From Candidatus Thiovulum stygium (lineage in GTDB: Bacteria; Campylobacterota; Campylobacteria; Campylobacterales; Thiovulaceae), in assembly GCA_021582295.1 (NCBI GenBank), contig CP091137.1, forward strand, positions 762,001 to 826,000: a stretch of 64,000 nucleotides of DNA, written 5' to 3'. Below the pieces are notes generated by a model. It was given only the letters and a program-made list of their open reading frames with translations. It made no database searches and was not told the DNA's origin. A program made the position numbers and the translations under genes. Shown in pieces: positions 45,023 to 53,233 of this stretch. How positions within the stretch are numbered: position 1 is the stretch's first letter; every line of letters starts with the position of its first letter.

Positions 45023-47800
45023 ATGTATAGTGAATCTGAAATAAAAGCTATTCTAGAAGAGAATAGAATTCTAAAACAAAAGAGTAAGGTTATAGATGAT
45101 TTTTTAATTATTACTAAAACTGATTCTAATGGATTTATAACTTATGCAAATCAAAGTTTTGTAGATGTTAGCGAATATTCTGAAGCTGAATTAATTGGAC
45201 AAGCTCATAATATTGTTCGTCATCCTAGTATATCTAAAAGTTTTTTTCGAGCAATGTGGCATAAATTAAAATTTAAAAAAGAGAGTTGGCGAGGAATTGT
45301 AAAAAATCTTACTAAAACTGGCAAAGTTTATTATGTCGAATCGCTGATTTCTCCCATTTTTAATAATCATAATGAAATCGTTGAATATATTTCTGTTATA
45401 AAAGATATTACTAAAAGAGTTGAACGAGAACTAGAATTAAATAGTGAAAAGAAATTTATAACAAATATCTTAGATCATCAAGACAGTATTATTTTATTGA
45501 CTAATGAAGAACAAGGCATGTTATATGTAAATCAGAAATTTTTCGATTATGTTGAATTTGCAACTATTCACGAATTTAAAAATGCATTTAAATGTGTCGG
45601 CGAAATATTTATTCCTGATAATAATCTGATTTTTAGTCGTGCAATTGATTGGATTGAACATATTTATCAAAATAGTGAAAAAGTTCATAAAGCTAAATTA
45701 GTTGGGAAAAATGGTCAGGTTCATTATTTTTCAATTCGAGTTAATAAAATTAGAGCTTCAAAAAGTAGAATAAGAAAATATAATTTAAAAGAAGATCAAT
45801 CAGATTTATATTTAATGACACTTTCTGAAATTACAGAACTAGAAACTGCTCTTCAAAAAGCTCAATCTGGAATTGAAGCAAAATCAAGATTTTTAGCAAA
45901 TATGAGTCATGAAATTAGAACTCCATTAAATGGCATTTTAGGTTTTACTGAATTAATGCGAAAAAGTCCTCTTTCACCAGATCAAGAAAAATATATAAAT
46001 ACTATATCAAGTAGTAGTAAAACTCTTCTTGGAATTATAAATGATATTTTAGATTTTTCAAAAGTTGAAAGTGGAAATTTAAGTCTTGAATATATTAAAT
46101 GTAGTCCTTTACATGAATTTGAATCTGCTTTAAATCTGTTCAGTGCCAAAATGATGGAAAAACGAATTAAATATCTTTTATTTATAGATCCAATGCTTCC
46201 AAAATGGATTATTCTTGATCCTTTACGAATTAAGCAAATTATTTCAAATTTAGTTGGTAATGCTCTTAAATTTACTCCTGAAAATGGCAAAATTTCTGTT
46301 GATATAAGTTGTGTCAGAGGAAAAGATCATGATATCGAATTATATTTTTCTGTTCAAGATAGCGGAATCGGAATTTCTCCAGAACAACGAAAACGAATTT
46401 TTACCCCATTTTCTCAAGCTGATGAATCAACAACACGAAGATTTGGTGGAACTGGTTTAGGTTTATCTATTAGTAAAAGTTTTGTTGAATTAATGGGTGG
46501 AACTTTATCATTAGAAAGCGAACTCGATAAAGGTAGCAAATTTTCATTTAATATTCCTTTTGTTGAAGCTTCACATGAAAAAAGTGTCGAAACTAGATTT
46601 TTTTCATCTATTGATACTATTATTTATAATCCAATTTATTCGATTGTTAGTGATGAGGTTTATTTATTACAGAAATATTTATTAGCTTTTGGTTTAACTG
46701 TTAAAATAGAACCAGAATTTAATAAATTGAATAATTCACGATTAATTTGGATTTTTGCATCATCAATTCCAGAACCTGCTTTTGTAGATATAAAATTATT
46801 AGCAGAAAAAACACCTATTGTATTAATTGAAAGCTTTAATACAAAACTTTCATATAAAATAAATAATGTAAAAAGAGTTCAATTACCTTTTAATATGTCT
46901 TCGATTGATGATGCCATTGTTAATAGTTTGCAAATAAAATTAGAGAATGAACTATTTGAAAGCTCAAAAGGTGAAAATTTATATTTTAATAATTTATCAG
47001 TTCTAGTTGCCGAAGATAATGATGTTAATCAGATGTTTATAGATATTTTATTAAAAGGTTATGGAATTCAACCTGATATAGTTGAAAATGGTGAATTAGC
47101 TATTAAAAAAGCAGAAAATAAAGTTTATGATCTCGTTTTAATGGATATAAATATGCCGATTCTTGGTGGAATCGAAGCTACTCATGGAATTAGAAAAAAA
47201 GGGCGAAATGGAGAGAAAATCCCTATAATAGCTCTAACTGCTAATGCTATAGTTGGCGATCGAGAACGATTTATGTCTGAAGGCATGGACGATTATTTAA
47301 CAAAACCAATAGATATAAAAAATTTAGAAAAAATTCTAATTAAATATCTAGTTAATAATACAGTGGCTATTGATAAAAATTTAAATCAGCAAGATAAACA
47401 AAAAGAACAAAGTCTTAATAAGAAAGATAATGAGGATAAAAATAAAATGATAGAAGTTCCAGTTAACAATTTTGAACAGATTTCAAAAGCAGTTATATCA
47501 AAAGAGCTAGGTATCCCTGAAATGTTTGTAACAAAATTAATTACAAAATTTTTAGATGGTCTTGAAACAAATGTTCGCGATGTCGAAGGTGCAATTTCTA
47601 GAAAAAATAGTGAAGAAATTAAAAATTTTGCTCATAAACTAAAAGGGTCATCAGCAAATTTAAGATTTAAATATCTTGCTGAAATTATGAAGACAATTGA
47701 ATATGCTGGAAAAGATAATATAACTGAAGGTTATGAGAAACTTCTTGAAGCAATGAAAAAAGAGATCGAAACTGTTCGAGCTTTTGCTGTAAAAAAATAG
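45023..47800 (+). CDS. PAS hybrid histidine kinase with receiver and HPt domains
   Basis: 925 residues. A coiled start, then an Aer-like PAS domain (TDSNGFITYANQSFVDVSEYS, then HNIVRHPSISKSFF; about 30-135) and a second PAS-like region (150-270). HisKA with phosphoacceptor H296 (NMSHEIRTPLNGIL), HATPase with DSGIGI and GGTGLGLSIS. A degenerate receiver-like spacer precedes a true receiver with D708 (LVLMDINMP) and K-containing LTKP. HPt domain with H871 (FAHKLKGSSANL). A complete internal phosphorelay, membrane-free, so probably a cytosolic redox or energy sensor. The output regulator is not in the window. Confidence 0.92.
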   Translation: MYSESEIKAILEENRILKQKSKVIDDFLIITKTDSNGFITYANQSFVDVSEYSEAELIGQAHNIVRHPSISKSFFRAMWHKLKFKKESWRGIVKNLTKTGKVYYVESLISPIFNNHNEIVEYISVIKDITKRVERELELNSEKKFITNILDHQDSIILLTNEEQGMLYVNQKFFDYVEFATIHEFKNAFKCVGEIFIPDNNLIFSRAIDWIEHIYQNSEKVHKAKLVGKNGQVHYFSIRVNKIRASKSRIRKYNLKEDQSDLYLMTLSEITELETALQKAQSGIEAKSRFLANMSHEIRTPLNGILGFTELMRKSPLSPDQEKYINTISSSSKTLLGIINDILDFSKVESGNLSLEYIKCSPLHEFESALNLFSAKMMEKRIKYLLFIDPMLPKWIILDPLRIKQIISNLVGNALKFTPENGKISVDISCVRGKDHDIELYFSVQDSGIGISPEQRKRIFTPFSQADESTTRRFGGTGLGLSISKSFVELMGGTLSLESELDKGSKFSFNIPFVEASHEKSVETRFFSSIDTIIYNPIYSIVSDEVYLLQKYLLAFGLTVKIEPEFNKLNNSRLIWIFASSIPEPAFVDIKLLAEKTPIVLIESFNTKLSYKINNVKRVQLPFNMSSIDDAIVNSLQIKLENELFESSKGENLYFNNLSVLVAEDNDVNQMFIDILLKGYGIQPDIVENGELAIKKAENKVYDLVLMDINMPILGGIEATHGIRKKGRNGEKIPIIALTANAIVGDRERFMSEGMDDYLTKPIDIKNLEKILIKYLVNNTVAIDKNLNQQDKQKEQSLNKKDNEDKNKMIEVPVNNFEQISKAVISKELGIPEMFVTKLITKFLDGLETNVRDVEGAISRKNSEEIKNFAHKLKGSSANLRFKYLAEIMKTIEYAGKDNITEGYEKLLEAMKKEIETVRAFAVKK

Positions 47801-47815
47801 ACTAAGTCTTAGTCT
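47799..47815. other. 17-bp perfect palindrome after the hybrid kinase
   Basis: AGACTAAG-T-CTTAGTCT overlaps the end of the kinase gene. As RNA it could form a 6-bp stem with a 5-nt loop followed by an AT run (weak terminator). As DNA it could be an operator. Confidence 0.5.
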
Positions 47816-47899
47816 TAAAATTTAATTAAACTTGAAAATGTCAAAAATGGTTCAACAAATTTATTTATATTTTCAGGTTTTAAAAAGTTTTAAACTTGT

Positions 47900-48379
47900 A
47901 TGAAAATTATTGTAATTTTTATATTAAATATAGGAATATTATTGCCAGAATTTTATCTTTTACCAGATGATAAACAAAAATATATTTATCGATTAAATCG
48001 AGATATTGAAAATAGTATTTCTAAAATTGATTTTTTTGGCAAAGAGTTAAAAGATAAATCGATTTTTTATGTTTTGAAAAAAGCATCTATGAATTCAAAA
48101 ATTAGAGTTATTGTTGAAAATTCACAAGGTTTTTCAGCTCAACTTTTACCATTAGAAAATATAACTATTTCGATACTTAAAGGTTTTAATGAAGCAGGTT
48201 TAAATGGATATTTTATAATTATTGATAACAAGTTTGTTTATAATTATATTGAAAATAGTGGTAGTGTAGAAATAGCTTTTCGTTCAAATAATATAAAAGA
48301 TATTGATGAATTAAAATCTAAATTTGAAATTTTATGGCAACGAAGCGAAAAGGTTGATTTTTCAAAATGCAAAAAATAA
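47900..48379 (+). CDS. exported protein with PLD-like fold pattern, unknown
   Basis: 159 residues. Hydrophobic N-terminus (IVIFILNIGILLPEF). The rest follows a phospholipase-D-like half-domain pattern (KIRVIVENSQGFSAQLL, GLNGYFIIIDNKFVYNYIENSGSVEIAFRSNN), but the catalytic HxK is missing. Assignment is by shape and weak. It overlaps the next gene by 13 bp. Confidence 0.5.
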   Translation: MKIIVIFILNIGILLPEFYLLPDDKQKYIYRLNRDIENSISKIDFFGKELKDKSIFYVLKKASMNSKIRVIVENSQGFSAQLLPLENITISILKGFNEAGLNGYFIIIDNKFVYNYIENSGSVEIAFRSNNIKDIDELKSKFEILWQRSEKVDFSKCKK

Positions 48380-48651
48380 GTGAAATTGAAAAATTTAAAT
48401 TTGAATTTTTATCTCTTATAGATTCTAATATGCCTATTATTAAAATAATATCAGATGATATAATTTCAATTGAACAATTGTTACAAAATCACGAACTAGT
48501 CGAGTTAGATAGAGAACTTTCAGAAATTTTAAAAGATTTATTGTCTCGCGATGAGGTTAAAGATACTATTTTATTTATAGATAATATAAAAATATTATAT
48601 GAAAATCATAATATTTCACTTATTAAACAGATTGTTAAAAAAATTAACTGA
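48367..48651 (+). CDS. Ycf46-like degenerate AAA domain, part 1
   Basis: 94 residues. FEFLSLIDSNMPIIKIISDD and TILFIDNIKILYENH match the N-terminal, P-loop-less AAA domain of Ycf46-type ATPases. The frame ends just after a run of seven A (48637-48643). The ORF at 48599 continues the domain in another frame (KKLTDEKFNLTIVIYLFDKNE). Deleting one A, or adding two, would join them. The gene may be a single 228-residue protein. Confidence 0.55.
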   Translation: MQKISEIEKFKFEFLSLIDSNMPIIKIISDDIISIEQLLQNHELVELDRELSEILKDLLSRDEVKDTILFIDNIKILYENHNISLIKQIVKKIN

Positions 48652-49054
48652 TGAAAAATTCAATTTAACAATAGTAATTTATCTTTTTGATAAAAATGAG
48701 CTTGATTTTTTTCCAAAAGCATTTGAACAATTTTCATACTCATTAATTTTAGAAGCTCCAAATATTGTTGAAATAATAAATATTTTAGATGAGTTTCATA
48801 ATTTTATTGGAATAAATTTTAATAATTTAGATGAAAAAAATAATTTTGCGAATATTTTGCTTGGATTTTCCAGAACAACTTTAAAATTATTCTTATCAAA
48901 ACTTTATCAAACTAACGGATCTATCAATTTAAATAGAGAATATCTCATAAAAGAAAAAACTAAATATATTTTGAACTCTTCAGTTCACCTTAAATATCTT
49001 GAAATAGAGACAAAAGATATTTTACTGGCAATTAATGAGCTTAAAGTTAAATAG
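48599..49054 (+). CDS. Ycf46-like degenerate AAA domain, part 2
   Basis: 151 residues; the real protein probably enters this frame near 48644. LILEAPNIVEIINILDEF followed by LLGFSRTTLKLFLSKLY and REYLIKEKTKYILNSS fits the end of the N-terminal domain of Ycf46-like AAA proteins (the 'GL..eA' helix and 'EK...i..s' helix). The catalytic AAA domain that normally follows is absent: the gene stops at 49054 and rpsP follows. It is either truncated or a stand-alone domain. Confidence 0.5.
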   Translation: MKIIIFHLLNRLLKKLTDEKFNLTIVIYLFDKNELDFFPKAFEQFSYSLILEAPNIVEIINILDEFHNFIGINFNNLDEKNNFANILLGFSRTTLKLFLSKLYQTNGSINLNREYLIKEKTKYILNSSVHLKYLEIETKDILLAINELKVK

Positions 49055-49077
49055 AAAAATAAATTTTGAAACGAAAC

Positions 49078-49083
49078 TATAAT
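49078..49083 (+). promoter_or_regulatory. candidate -10 of the rpsP operon
   Basis: Perfect TATAAT, 42 bp before the rpsP start. No clear -35. Confidence 0.5.
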
Positions 49084-49124
49084 TTGGATAAAATGCCAGT
49101 TAAATTCGAAAAAAAAGGTCCTAA

Positions 49125-49355
49125 ATGGCAACAGTTGTGAGACTTACGAGATTAGGAAGACATAAAAGTGCTTTCTATAGAATCGTAGCTACTGATAGTA
49201 GAAAACAAAGAGATGGTGGTTGGATTGAATCTATTGGATATTACAATCCGAATACAAATCCAGCAACAGTAAAAATTGATGAAGAACGATTAAATTACTG
49301 GAAAAGTGTTGGAGCTAAACTTAGCGAAAGAGTAGAAAAACTTACATCAAAATAG
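49125..49355 (+). CDS. rpsP: 30S ribosomal protein S16
   Basis: 76 residues with [28 protein letters not shown]-type S16 core and [13 protein letters not shown]. First gene of the conserved operon rpsP-khpA-rimM-trmD-rplS. An AAAGG ribosome site lies just before the ATG. Confidence 0.97.
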   Translation: MATVVRLTRLGRHKSAFYRIVATDSRKQRDGGWIESIGYYNPNTNPATVKIDEERLNYWKSVGAKLSERVEKLTSK

Positions 49356-49601
49356 ATGATTGAAAAGTTTGTAGAAGATTTTGCAAAACTTATAGTTTCT
49401 GATCCAGAATCGATTAAAACCGAATCAATAGAAAATAGCGATTTATATGAAATTACTATATATGCACATCAAGATGATTTAGGTAGATTAATTGGTAAAG
49501 ATGGAAAAATGATTGGAGCTATAAAAACTTTTATATCAGGCTGTAAAGCTAAAAACGGTAAAAACTATAAAATTAATGTGAAAGCAGTTAAAAAATCTTG
49601 A
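49356..49601 (+). CDS. khpA: KH-domain RNA-binding protein KhpA
   Basis: 81 residues. KH fold with the loop LIGKDGKMIGAIKTFI. KhpA/YlqC binds RNA and, in other bacteria, works with KhpB in cell-size control. The ATG directly abuts the rpsP stop (TAGATG) and its own TGA overlaps the TTG of rimM, so translation is tightly coupled. Confidence 0.93.
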   Translation: MIEKFVEDFAKLIVSDPESIKTESIENSDLYEITIYAHQDDLGRLIGKDGKMIGAIKTFISGCKAKNGKNYKINVKAVKKS

Positions 49602-49792
49602 GTAATTTAAATTCAAAAAGTGCAAATAATTTAGATATTAATAATAAATCTAGTGAAAAAATTGTTATTGCAACTATTGGTAAAACTCATGGTGTTAAAG
49701 GTTATTTGAAACTTCATTGGGATTCAGATTTTACAGATCAAATTTTAAAAAAAATGAGTGGGATAGCTCTTTTGGTCGGCTTGAAATATTGA
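49598..49792 (+). CDS. rimM: ribosome maturation factor RimM, N-terminal part
   Basis: 65-residue ORF starting at TTG. The RimM N-terminus is clear (IVIATIGKTHGVKGYLKLH), continuing DSDFTDQILKK. The frame then leaves the protein at an eight-A run (49747-49754). With nine A, or a -1 slip, it continues as NEWDSSFGRLEILNY in the ORF below. The joined product is about 190 residues, normal for RimM. Confidence 0.8.
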   Translation: MSNLNSKSANNLDINNKSSEKIVIATIGKTHGVKGYLKLHWDSDFTDQILKKMSGIALLVGLKY

Positions 49793-50172
49793 ATTATAAT
49801 GATGAATCTGAATTGATAAGATTTGTTGGTTTTGAGTCTAAAGAAAAGGCTGAAATTTTAACAAATCATAAAATTTATTCGACACAACAAGAGACTAGAG
49901 AACTTTGCGAACTTGGTGAAAATGAGTTTTTTTGGTTTGATCTAATTGGTTTGAATATTATCGAAAATAATATAAAATTAGGTGAAGTTTCTGATATTGA
50001 ACGAATAGTTTTTACGGATTACTTTGTTATTAAAACATCTGATGAATTAGTGCAAACAAAACTTCCAAAAAGCTTTTTGATTCCATATATTGATAAATAT
50101 ATTTTAGATGTTAATTTAAGTGCTAGATCGATATTTGTGATTGGCGGTCGAGATATACTCGAAGAGAGTTAA
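49717..50172 (+). CDS. rimM: RimM, C-terminal part
   Basis: The ORF opens at an internal ATG, but true coding starts near 49755. It completes the RimM domain (LIRFVGFESKEKAEILTNHKIY) and carries the PRC-barrel (NEFFWFDLIGLNI, then KLGEVSDIERI, PKSFLIPYIDKYI). RimM helps assemble the 30S head and binds S19. Finding this near-essential gene split, with both halves well preserved, argues against an old pseudogene. Confidence 0.8.
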   Translation: MGFRFYRSNFKKNEWDSSFGRLEILNYNDESELIRFVGFESKEKAEILTNHKIYSTQQETRELCELGENEFFWFDLIGLNIIENNIKLGEVSDIERIVFTDYFVIKTSDELVQTKLPKSFLIPYIDKYILDVNLSARSIFVIGGRDILEES

Positions 50173-50184
50173 GTAAATATTATA

Positions 50185-50880
50185 GTGAATATAAATTTTA
50201 TTACACTTTTTCCTGAAATTATTAAACCTTATTTTGAAGTTTCGATTATTGGTCGAGCTATAAAAAATAAAATTTTAAATATTTCGACTATAAATCCAAG
50301 AGATTTCACAACCGATAAACATCGTCGGGTAGATCTACCACTAATTGGAGGTGGTGCGGGAATGCTGATGATGAGTCAGCCAATCGTAGATAGTTTGAAG
50401 AGTATTAACTCGGAGAGTCATATTATCGCTGTATCACCCGTTGGCAAAAGATTTAATCAAAAAGATGCAGTTCGTCTTTCACAAAAAAATAATATAACTA
50501 TAATTAGTGGAAGATATGAAGGTTTCGATGAACGAATAATAGAACACTATGTTGATGAGGTTTTTTCGATTGGTGATTATATTTTATCTGGTGGCGAATT
50601 ATCTTCACTTGTTATTGCTGATGCGATTATTAGAAATATAAATGGTGTTTTAGGAAATCACGAAAGTATAATTGGAGAAAGTTTCGAAAATAATTTATTA
50701 GAAGCTCCAAATTTCGCACAACCTTTTGATTTCGAAAATAGTAAAGCAGTTTCAATATATTTGGGCGGACATCATCAAAAGATAAATGATTATAAAAAAT
50801 CTTTATCAGAATGTAAAACAAAATTTTTTAGACCTGATTTATATCAGAATTATTTAATAGGGGCAAGAAATGCGAAATAA
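50185..50880 (+). CDS. trmD: tRNA (guanine(37)-N1)-methyltransferase
   Basis: 231 residues. Trefoil-knot SPOUT enzyme: [40 protein letters not shown] and [14 protein letters not shown]. It methylates G37 of tRNAs to prevent frameshifting. Start GTG at 50185; its 3' end overlaps the rplS start by 11 bp. A GATGAGGT octamer encodes DEV in the knot region. Confidence 0.97.
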   Translation: MNINFITLFPEIIKPYFEVSIIGRAIKNKILNISTINPRDFTTDKHRRVDLPLIGGGAGMLMMSQPIVDSLKSINSESHIIAVSPVGKRFNQKDAVRLSQKNNITIISGRYEGFDERIIEHYVDEVFSIGDYILSGGELSSLVIADAIIRNINGVLGNHESIIGESFENNLLEAPNFAQPFDFENSKAVSIYLGGHHQKINDYKKSLSECKTKFFRPDLYQNYLIGARNAK

Positions 50881-51253
50881 GTATATAGAACAATTTGAAA
50901 AGAAGCAAATTGCTGGTAAAGTTGTTCCAGAATTTAGAGCTGGAGACACTCTTAAATTATCAATTTCTATTCAAGAAGTTGGAGATAAAGGTGCTGTTAA
51001 AACAAGACTTCAAAACTTTGAGGGAATCTGTATAGCTCTTCGAGGTGAAGGCACAGGTAAAACATTTACAGTTAGAAAAATTTCTGACGGTATTGGTGTT
51101 GAAAGAATTTTCCCTTTATATAGTGAAAGTATCGCTGAAATTAAAGTTTTAAGACGAGGTAAAGTAAGACGAGCTAAACTTTATTATTTAAGAGATCTTA
51201 AAGGTAAAGCTGCGAGAATTAAAGAATTACGAAGAGATAACAAGAGTAAATAA
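50870..51253 (+). CDS. rplS: 50S ribosomal protein L19
   Basis: 127 residues. [20 protein letters not shown]-type opening, [37 protein letters not shown], and [20 protein letters not shown]. Last gene of the rpsP operon; prs begins 3 bp after its stop. Confidence 0.97.
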   Translation: MRNKYIEQFEKKQIAGKVVPEFRAGDTLKLSISIQEVGDKGAVKTRLQNFEGICIALRGEGTGKTFTVRKISDGIGVERIFPLYSESIAEIKVLRRGKVRRAKLYYLRDLKGKAARIKELRRDNKSK

Positions 51254-51256
51254 ACA

Positions 51257-52192
51257 ATGATGCGAGGTTATAAAATATTTACAGGTACGGCTCATCGTAA
51301 ATTTGCAGAAGATATTTGTCGGCATTTAAATATTCATTTAAGCAGTGCAACTGTTGGAAAGTTCAGTGACGGCGAAGTGAATGTACAAATAGATGAATCT
51401 GTAAGGGGTAAAGATGTGTTTATAATTCAGCCAACTGGAGCTCCTGTAAATGATAACCTCATGGAGCTTCTTGTTATGGTTGATGCTCTTAGACGAAGTT
51501 CGGCTCATACAATAACAGCAGTTATACCTTTTTTTGGATATGCTAGACAAGATCGCAAAGCTGCTCCAAGAGTTCCAATTACAGCTAAATTAGTCGCAAA
51601 TATGATTCAAATAGCTGGAGTTGATAGAGTTATAACTATGGATTTACATGCTGGACAAATTCAAGGCTTTTTTGATATTCCTGTTGATAATTTATATGGT
51701 TCTTTAGTTTTTACAAAATATTTACAGACTAAAAAATTAAAAAATCCTATTATTGCAAGTCCCGATGTCGGTGGTGTTGCAAGAGCAAGACAATTGGCAG
51801 GAAAACTCGGTTTAGATATGGTCATCGTTGATAAACGACGAGAAAAAGCTAATGAATCTGAAGTGATGAATATAATTGGTGATGTTCAAGGCAAAGATGT
51901 TATATTAATAGATGATATGATTGATACTGCTGGAACAGTCGTTAAAGCAGCAAAAGTTTTAAAAGATCGAGGTGCAACTTCTGTAATGGCTTTTGCAACT
52001 CATCCTGTTTTAAGTGGCGAAGCATATAAACGAATTGATAATGGTGATTTAGATGAACTAGTCGTTACTGATTCAATTCCGCTTAGAGGAAATAGCCAAA
52101 AAATAAAAATCTTAACAGCTGCTCCTATTTTTGCTGAAGTTATAAAACGAATATACTCTAATGAGAGTGTAACAAATATGTTCAGTTATTAA
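51257..52192 (+). CDS. prs: ribose-phosphate pyrophosphokinase
   Basis: 311 residues. [75 protein letters not shown], and the PRPP loop [15 protein letters not shown]. It makes PRPP from ribose-5-phosphate and ATP. The ATGATG start gives two choices one codon apart. It follows rplS by 3 bp, so likely part of that operon. Confidence 0.97.
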   Translation: MMRGYKIFTGTAHRKFAEDICRHLNIHLSSATVGKFSDGEVNVQIDESVRGKDVFIIQPTGAPVNDNLMELLVMVDALRRSSAHTITAVIPFFGYARQDRKAAPRVPITAKLVANMIQIAGVDRVITMDLHAGQIQGFFDIPVDNLYGSLVFTKYLQTKKLKNPIIASPDVGGVARARQLAGKLGLDMVIVDKRREKANESEVMNIIGDVQGKDVILIDDMIDTAGTVVKAAKVLKDRGATSVMAFATHPVLSGEAYKRIDNGDLDELVVTDSIPLRGNSQKIKILTAAPIFAEVIKRIYSNESVTNMFSY

Positions 52193-52227
52193 ACTATTTA
52201 ATAAATTAAAAATATAAGGATTAAACT

Positions 52228-52521
52228 ATGTATGCAATAGTTAAAAATGGCGGAAAGCAATATAAAGTTCAAGAAGGAGATCTTCTATTTCTTGACAATA
52301 TGGATCTTGAAATAGGTGTTGAATTAGATCTTCAAGTTTTAGCTGTAATGAATGGCGAAAATATGGTTTTGAATAATGGTTCTGTAAAAGCAGAAGTTAT
52401 TAGCGAAGGTAGAGCTAAAAAAGTTATTATCTATAAAAAACTTAGACGAAAAGATAGTAAGCTTAAAAGAGGCTTTAGACGAGACTATACAAAAGTTAAA
52501 ATCACAAAAATATCTGCATAA
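52228..52521 (+). CDS. rplU: 50S ribosomal protein L21
   Basis: 97 residues: [18 protein letters not shown] at the start and [18 protein letters not shown] near the end. It precedes rpmA, the standard pair, 35 bp after prs. Confidence 0.97.
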   Translation: MYAIVKNGGKQYKVQEGDLLFLDNMDLEIGVELDLQVLAVMNGENMVLNNGSVKAEVISEGRAKKVIIYKKLRRKDSKLKRGFRRDYTKVKITKISA

Positions 52522-52547
52522 TTAGATAAACTTCAGGAGTTAAATAA

Positions 52548-52802
52548 ATGGCACACAAAAAGGGGCAGGGTTCCACCCAAAATAATAGAGACTCAGCGGG
52601 TCGAAGATTAGGTGTTAAAAAATTTGGTGGCGAAAATGTAATCGCAGGAAATATTATCATTAGACAAAGAGGAACAAAAGTTCATCCTGGTAATAATGTT
52701 GGTATGGGTAAAGATCACACTATTTTTGCTTTAGTTGATGGCAGTGTTGTATTCGAAAGAAAAGACAAAACTAGACAAAAAGTTTCAGTTATTCCTGCTT
52801 AA
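52548..52802 (+). CDS. rpmA: 50S ribosomal protein L27
   Basis: 84 residues: [20 protein letters not shown] then [21 protein letters not shown]. No N-terminal cleavage extension as in Firmicutes. In most Campylobacterota obgE follows; here an inverted repeat and tRNA-Phe follow instead. Confidence 0.97.
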   Translation: MAHKKGQGSTQNNRDSAGRRLGVKKFGGENVIAGNIIIRQRGTKVHPGNNVGMGKDHTIFALVDGSVVFERKDKTRQKVSVIPA

Positions 52803-52836
52803 TTATAATTTAAACAATAACTAAAAATTTAATTTT

Positions 52837-52892
52837 TCTCGATTTTTATTGAAGTAGATTTTTCAAAGTTTCCTTGTTAATATAAATCGAGA
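52837..52892 (+). terminator. inverted repeat after rpmA
   Basis: Arms 52837-52850 (TCTCGATTTTTATT) and 52879-52892 (AATATAAATCGAGA) pair over 14 bp with one mismatch, around a 28-nt loop. A likely end of the rplU-rpmA transcript before the tRNA. Confidence 0.45.
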
Positions 52893-52968
52893 TTAAGCAG
52901 TATTTAAGCTTCTTCTGATTAAAATTCCACTTGTCTTTGAAAAATTAAGACACTTCAAAATATAAAGT

Positions 52969-53047
<79 letters not shown>

Positions 53048-53233
53048 CATTACAAATCAAAAACTTCAAACAAAACTTTAAAAATTAATTTAATAACTTT
53101 AATTATTCATTCTTTTTATTTTAACCTCATCATTACATTTAAAACTTTCTTTTTTACGATAAATTTTGTCATATATTTTCGATAAAATTCGAACATCTAA
53201 ACATAAAAATAAAAAAAGGAGATTTCTTTAGAA

